Shown: positions 47,405 to 49,929 of the stretch, one piece after another
How the letters are laid out: each line of letters starts with the position of its first letter
How positions within the stretch are numbered: position 1 is the first letter of the stretch
NCBI GenBank assembly: GCA_029938115.1
Contig: JAPYOP010000033.1
Coordinates: forward strand, 1 to 49,929
Origin: Colwellia sp.
GTDB lineage: Bacteria > Pseudomonadota > Gammaproteobacteria > Enterobacterales > Alteromonadaceae
DNA length: 49,929 nucleotides
Direction: 5' to 3'
Made by a program: the position numbers and the translations under genes
The notes under the pieces: model-generated
Databases searched by the model: none
What the model was told of the DNA's origin: nothing
The model's input: the letters and a program-made list of their open reading frames with translations, nothing else

Positions 47405-48031
47405 ATGACATTAACTTCAAAATTAAATAATTTACTCGCGAAAACATCTCTGCAAGTATCTGAACAACAAGTACAATTGCTTATCCAATATGTAGAATTA
47501 TTACATAAATGGAATAAAGCTTATAACCTCACCTCAGTACGTGATCCAGAACAAATGCTTATTAAGCATATTATGGACAGTTTAATGGTTGGTGAAGTTT
47601 TACAAGGAAGTAACTTTATAGATGTAGGCACTGGCCCTGGTTTACCGGGTATTCCTCTTGCTATTTTATATCCTGAAAGAAATTTTGTATTATTAGACAG
47701 TTTAGGAAAACGCATTACTTTTCTAAGACAAGTTGTATTTCAATTAAAATTGACTAATGTACAACCAGTTAAATCTCGTGTTGAACAGTACCAAGGCGAA
47801 ACGCCTTTTGATGGTGTGTTAAGTCGAGCCTTTTCATCATTAAATGATATGGTAAGCTGGTGTTCGCATTTAATCAGCGAAGAGCAGGGACAATTTTTTG
47901 CGTTAAAAGGACATTATCCAACAGATGAATTAGCGTTATTACCTGAAAATATAAAATTAGTAGCTAGTCATAAAATAGCAGTACCAGAATTGATTGGCGA
48001 ACGGCATGTTATTGTATTAAAAAAAGTATAA
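47405..48031 (+). CDS. rsmG: 16S rRNA m7G527 methyltransferase RsmG (GidB)
   Basis: RsmG methylates G527 of 16S rRNA at N7; loss gives low-level streptomycin resistance. The 208-residue protein has the SAM-binding motif [15 protein letters not shown] (about 78-92), [13 protein letters not shown] upstream of it and [13 protein letters not shown] in the catalytic half. ATG at 47405, 37 bp after mnmG; parA follows after 32 bp. Confidence 0.97.
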   Translation: MTLTSKLNNLLAKTSLQVSEQQVQLLIQYVELLHKWNKAYNLTSVRDPEQMLIKHIMDSLMVGEVLQGSNFIDVGTGPGLPGIPLAILYPERNFVLLDSLGKRITFLRQVVFQLKLTNVQPVKSRVEQYQGETPFDGVLSRAFSSLNDMVSWCSHLISEEQGQFFALKGHYPTDELALLPENIKLVASHKIAVPELIGERHVIVLKKV

Positions 48032-48063
48032 AAAATAATAATTAAATACTAAAAGAGGCGCTT

Positions 48064-48885
48064 GTGGGAAAAATAATTGCAGTTGCAAATCAAAAAGGTG
48101 GTGTTGGCAAAACCACTACCGCGGTTAATTTAGCTGCCTCTTTAGCTGCAACTAAACGTAAAATATTATTAATTGACCTTGATCCTCAAGGTAATGCGAC
48201 CATGGCCAGTGGTATTGATAAATATGAAGTCCCTGCCACTTGTTATGAATTATTAATAGAAGAGCAATCAGTAGAAAAAGTAGTTCAAAAAGAAACCTCA
48301 GGTCTTTATCACCTTATTGCTGCTAATAGCGATGTTACTGCTGCAGAAATTAAGTTAATGGAAGTTTATGCGCGAGAACAACGTTTAAAAACAGCATTAG
48401 CACCAGTAAGAGATTATTACGACTTCATTATCATTGACTGCCCTCCTTCACTAAACATGTTAACTGTTAATGCGATGACTGCAGCTGATTCTGTACTTGT
48501 TCCTATGCAATGCGAATATTATGCTTTGGAAGGATTAACGGCATTAATGGATACTATTTCTAAATTAACTTCTGTCGTAAATGATAATCTACATATTGAA
48601 GGTATTTTACGAACCATGTATGACCCACGAAATCGTTTGGCTAACGATGTTTCAGAACAATTAAAACGTCATTTTGGTGATAAAGTATATCGTAGTGTTA
48701 TCCCACGCAATGTGCGTTTAGCGGAAGCACCAAGTTTTGGCTCGCCAGCTATGTATTATGATAAATCATCAACAGGTGCTAAAGCTTATTTAGCGTTAGC
48801 AGGCGAAGTAATACGTAAAAATCGCCCGGTCAAAAAAGCTAGCAGTGATCAACAACTCAGTGAAAGTACAAATACCGCACAATAA
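48064..48885 (+). CDS. parA: Chromosome partitioning ATPase ParA (Soj)
   Basis: ParA is a DNA-binding Walker ATPase that moves ParB-parS complexes to segregate origins. The 273-residue protein begins GKIIAVANQKGGVGKTTTAVN with the deviant Walker A KGGVGKTT, and contains LLIDLDPQGNATMASG and FIIIDCPPSLNMLTVNAM. It lacks the N-terminal helix-turn-helix of plasmid type Ia ParA proteins, so it is the chromosomal type. The start is GTG at 48064 with AGAGG about 7 nt upstream. parB follows after 14 bp. Confidence 0.97.
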   Translation: MGKIIAVANQKGGVGKTTTAVNLAASLAATKRKILLIDLDPQGNATMASGIDKYEVPATCYELLIEEQSVEKVVQKETSGLYHLIAANSDVTAAEIKLMEVYAREQRLKTALAPVRDYYDFIIIDCPPSLNMLTVNAMTAADSVLVPMQCEYYALEGLTALMDTISKLTSVVNDNLHIEGILRTMYDPRNRLANDVSEQLKRHFGDKVYRSVIPRNVRLAEAPSFGSPAMYYDKSSTGAKAYLALAGEVIRKNRPVKKASSDQQLSESTNTAQ

Positions 48886-48899
48886 TTTCAAGGAATATT

Positions 48900-49796
48900 A
48901 TGAGCCCAGCAAAAAGAAGAGGTTTAGGTAGAGGTCTTGATGCGCTACTAACCCCACAAGTTAAAGCTTCAGCACACGATAGCAGTAACGAAAATAGTGA
49001 TAAACAACCTAAAGATGGTGATTTAAGTAAAATTGCTATTAATAATTTATCGCCGGGTAAATATCAACCTCGAAAAGATATGTCTGATGCGGCATTAGAA
49101 GAATTATCGCTTTCTATCCAATCTCAAGGCATTATCCAACCTATCGTTGTTAGACCAATAAAAAGTGATGATGGCTCAAAGTATGAAATTATTGCAGGTG
49201 AACGTCGCTGGCGTGCAGCACAGTTAGCGCAATTAACAGAAGTTCCTTGTTTAATTAAAGATGTGCCAGATGAATCAGCTGTCGCGATCGCTCTAATAGA
49301 AAATATTCAGCGAGAAGACTTAAATGCTATGGAAGAAGCTGTTGCATTAGAGCGTTTATTAACTGAATTTGATTTAACTCATCAAGAAGTAGCATTAGCA
49401 GTAGGCAAGTCGCGTACTACGGTTACTAATCTTTTACGTTTGAATAATCTAAACGATGAAGTAAAAACTTTTCTAGAAAATGGCGATATTGAAATGGGTC
49501 ATGCGCGGGCGTTATTAGCACTTGATGATTCACTACAAGCAGAAGCGGCAAGAACAGTAGCAACCAAAGAGCTAAACGTTAGAGAAACGGAAGCGTTAAT
49601 CAAAAAAATTCAAAATCCAAGTGAAGAAAAGCCAGTAAAAGAAAAAGATCAAGTCAGTGCTACTATTGAACAAGACCTTGCAGATAAATTGGGACTAAAA
49701 GTTGCTGTTAGCCACAATAAAAAAGGCAAAGGTAAATTAGTGATTTCTTATGCTAATCTAGCAGAGCTTGATGCATTTATAGGCAAACTAAAATAA
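48900..49796 (+). CDS. parB: Chromosome partitioning protein ParB (Spo0J)
   Basis: ParB binds parS, spreads along DNA as a CTP-dependent clamp and stimulates ParA. The 298-residue protein has an N-terminal ParA-interaction tail (KRRGLGRGLDALL), the ParB/Srx CTP-binding domain with IIAGERRWRAAQLA (GERRxRA box) and ENIQREDLNAMEEA, the helix-turn-helix LTHQEVALAVGKSRTTVTNLLRL and a C-terminal dimerisation domain. Its expected targets are the two perfect parS sites in recF. Confidence 0.97.
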   Translation: MSPAKRRGLGRGLDALLTPQVKASAHDSSNENSDKQPKDGDLSKIAINNLSPGKYQPRKDMSDAALEELSLSIQSQGIIQPIVVRPIKSDDGSKYEIIAGERRWRAAQLAQLTEVPCLIKDVPDESAVAIALIENIQREDLNAMEEAVALERLLTEFDLTHQEVALAVGKSRTTVTNLLRLNNLNDEVKTFLENGDIEMGHARALLALDDSLQAEAARTVATKELNVRETEALIKKIQNPSEEKPVKEKDQVSATIEQDLADKLGLKVAVSHNKKGKGKLVISYANLAELDAFIGKLK

Positions 49797-49843
49797 TAAC
49801 AGTTTTGTTTATTGACAGTGATGAATTGCTTCATTATATTAAA

Positions 49844-49870
49844 TTTTAGTTTCCACGATGGAAACTAAAA
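49844..49870 (+). terminator. Perfect hairpin after parB, probable terminator
   Basis: TTTTAGTTTCCA (49844-49855) and TGGAAACTAAAA (49859-49870) pair perfectly over 12 bp with a CGA loop, 47 bp past parB, followed by GTTTTATTTA. It is A/T-rich for a terminator, but position and T-rich tail fit the end of the mnmG-rsmG-parA-parB unit. Confidence 0.55.
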
Positions 49871-49929
49871 GTTTTATTTACTAAAGCTTTTAATTCAACA
49901 TTATTATGGATTAAAATTAAAATAAAAAT

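Noticed and set aside
49844-49870. Palindrome containing GTTTCCACGATGGAAAC near parB, considered as a third parS
   Set aside because: It shares GTTTC/GAAAC arms with parS but the centre is three bases longer and lacks the CACGTG core, so ParB half-sites would be out of register. It fits a post-parB hairpin better.

Overview
The window is a replication-origin neighbourhood from a low-GC, probably marine gammaproteobacterium. Gene order and protein similarity fit the Alteromonadales, most likely a Colwellia or Thalassotalea relative; this placement is inference, because no rRNA gene lies inside the window. The clues are the yrdA-yrdB-aroE-tsaC / yrdD-smg-dprA / def-fmt-rsmB-trkA arrangement, the gyrB-recF-dnaN-dnaA / rpmH-rnpA-yidD-yidC-mnmE arrangement, mioC-oriC-mnmG-rsmG-parA-parB, and several TTG or GTG starts. 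Nearly every base is coding and almost all genes are housekeeping.

Region 1 (1-9.1 kb): a strong rRNA-type promoter points left out of the window at 12-46, so an rrn operon probably lies just outside. To its right are yrdA, then leftward yrdB-aroE, tsaC and a long MipA/OmpV-type outer membrane protein, a rightward secreted protein of unknown function, then leftward purE, yrdD, smg, dprA and a LysM protein. Region 2 (9.2-16.5 kb): rightward def-fmt-rsmB-trkA and a 983-residue secreted protein that combines a zinc-peptidase head, a TolB-like propeller and a probable outer-membrane barrel. Region 3 (16.6-26.3 kb): leftward pepQ-yigZ-trkH and slt, rightward tusA and lepB, leftward glyQ-glyS.

Region 4 (26.4-37.3 kb): the leftward dnaA-dnaN-recF-gyrB operon faces rightward rpmH-rnpA-yidD-yidC-mnmE across a 591-bp regulatory gap holding a dnaA promoter with a perfect DnaA box in its spacer and a near-consensus rpmH promoter. 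Two perfect 16-bp parS sites lie inside recF. Region 5 (37.4-44.5 kb) is an accessory block between mnmE and mioC: a PP2C phosphatase/serine-threonine kinase fusion paired with a nitrate/nitrite MFS transporter, then a secreted acidic protein divergent from a histidine kinase and a sigma54-dependent response regulator, laid out like E. coli zraP-zraSR. Region 6 (44.6-49.9 kb): mioC, an E. coli-type oriC (DnaA boxes, seven GATC sites, AT-rich 13-mer region), then mnmG-rsmG-parA-parB and a terminal hairpin.

The genes cover initiation (dnaA, oriC), replication and topology (dnaN, gyrB), segregation (parA, parB, parS), translation and its quality control (def, fmt, rsmB, tsaC, mnmE, mnmG, tusA, rsmG, glyQS, rpmH, rnpA), envelope biogenesis (yidC, yidD, lepB, slt) and potassium uptake (trkA, trkH). 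The least understood parts are the two-component/secreted-protein locus, the kinase-phosphatase/nitrate transporter pair, the 983-residue protein and the recF-embedded parS sites.
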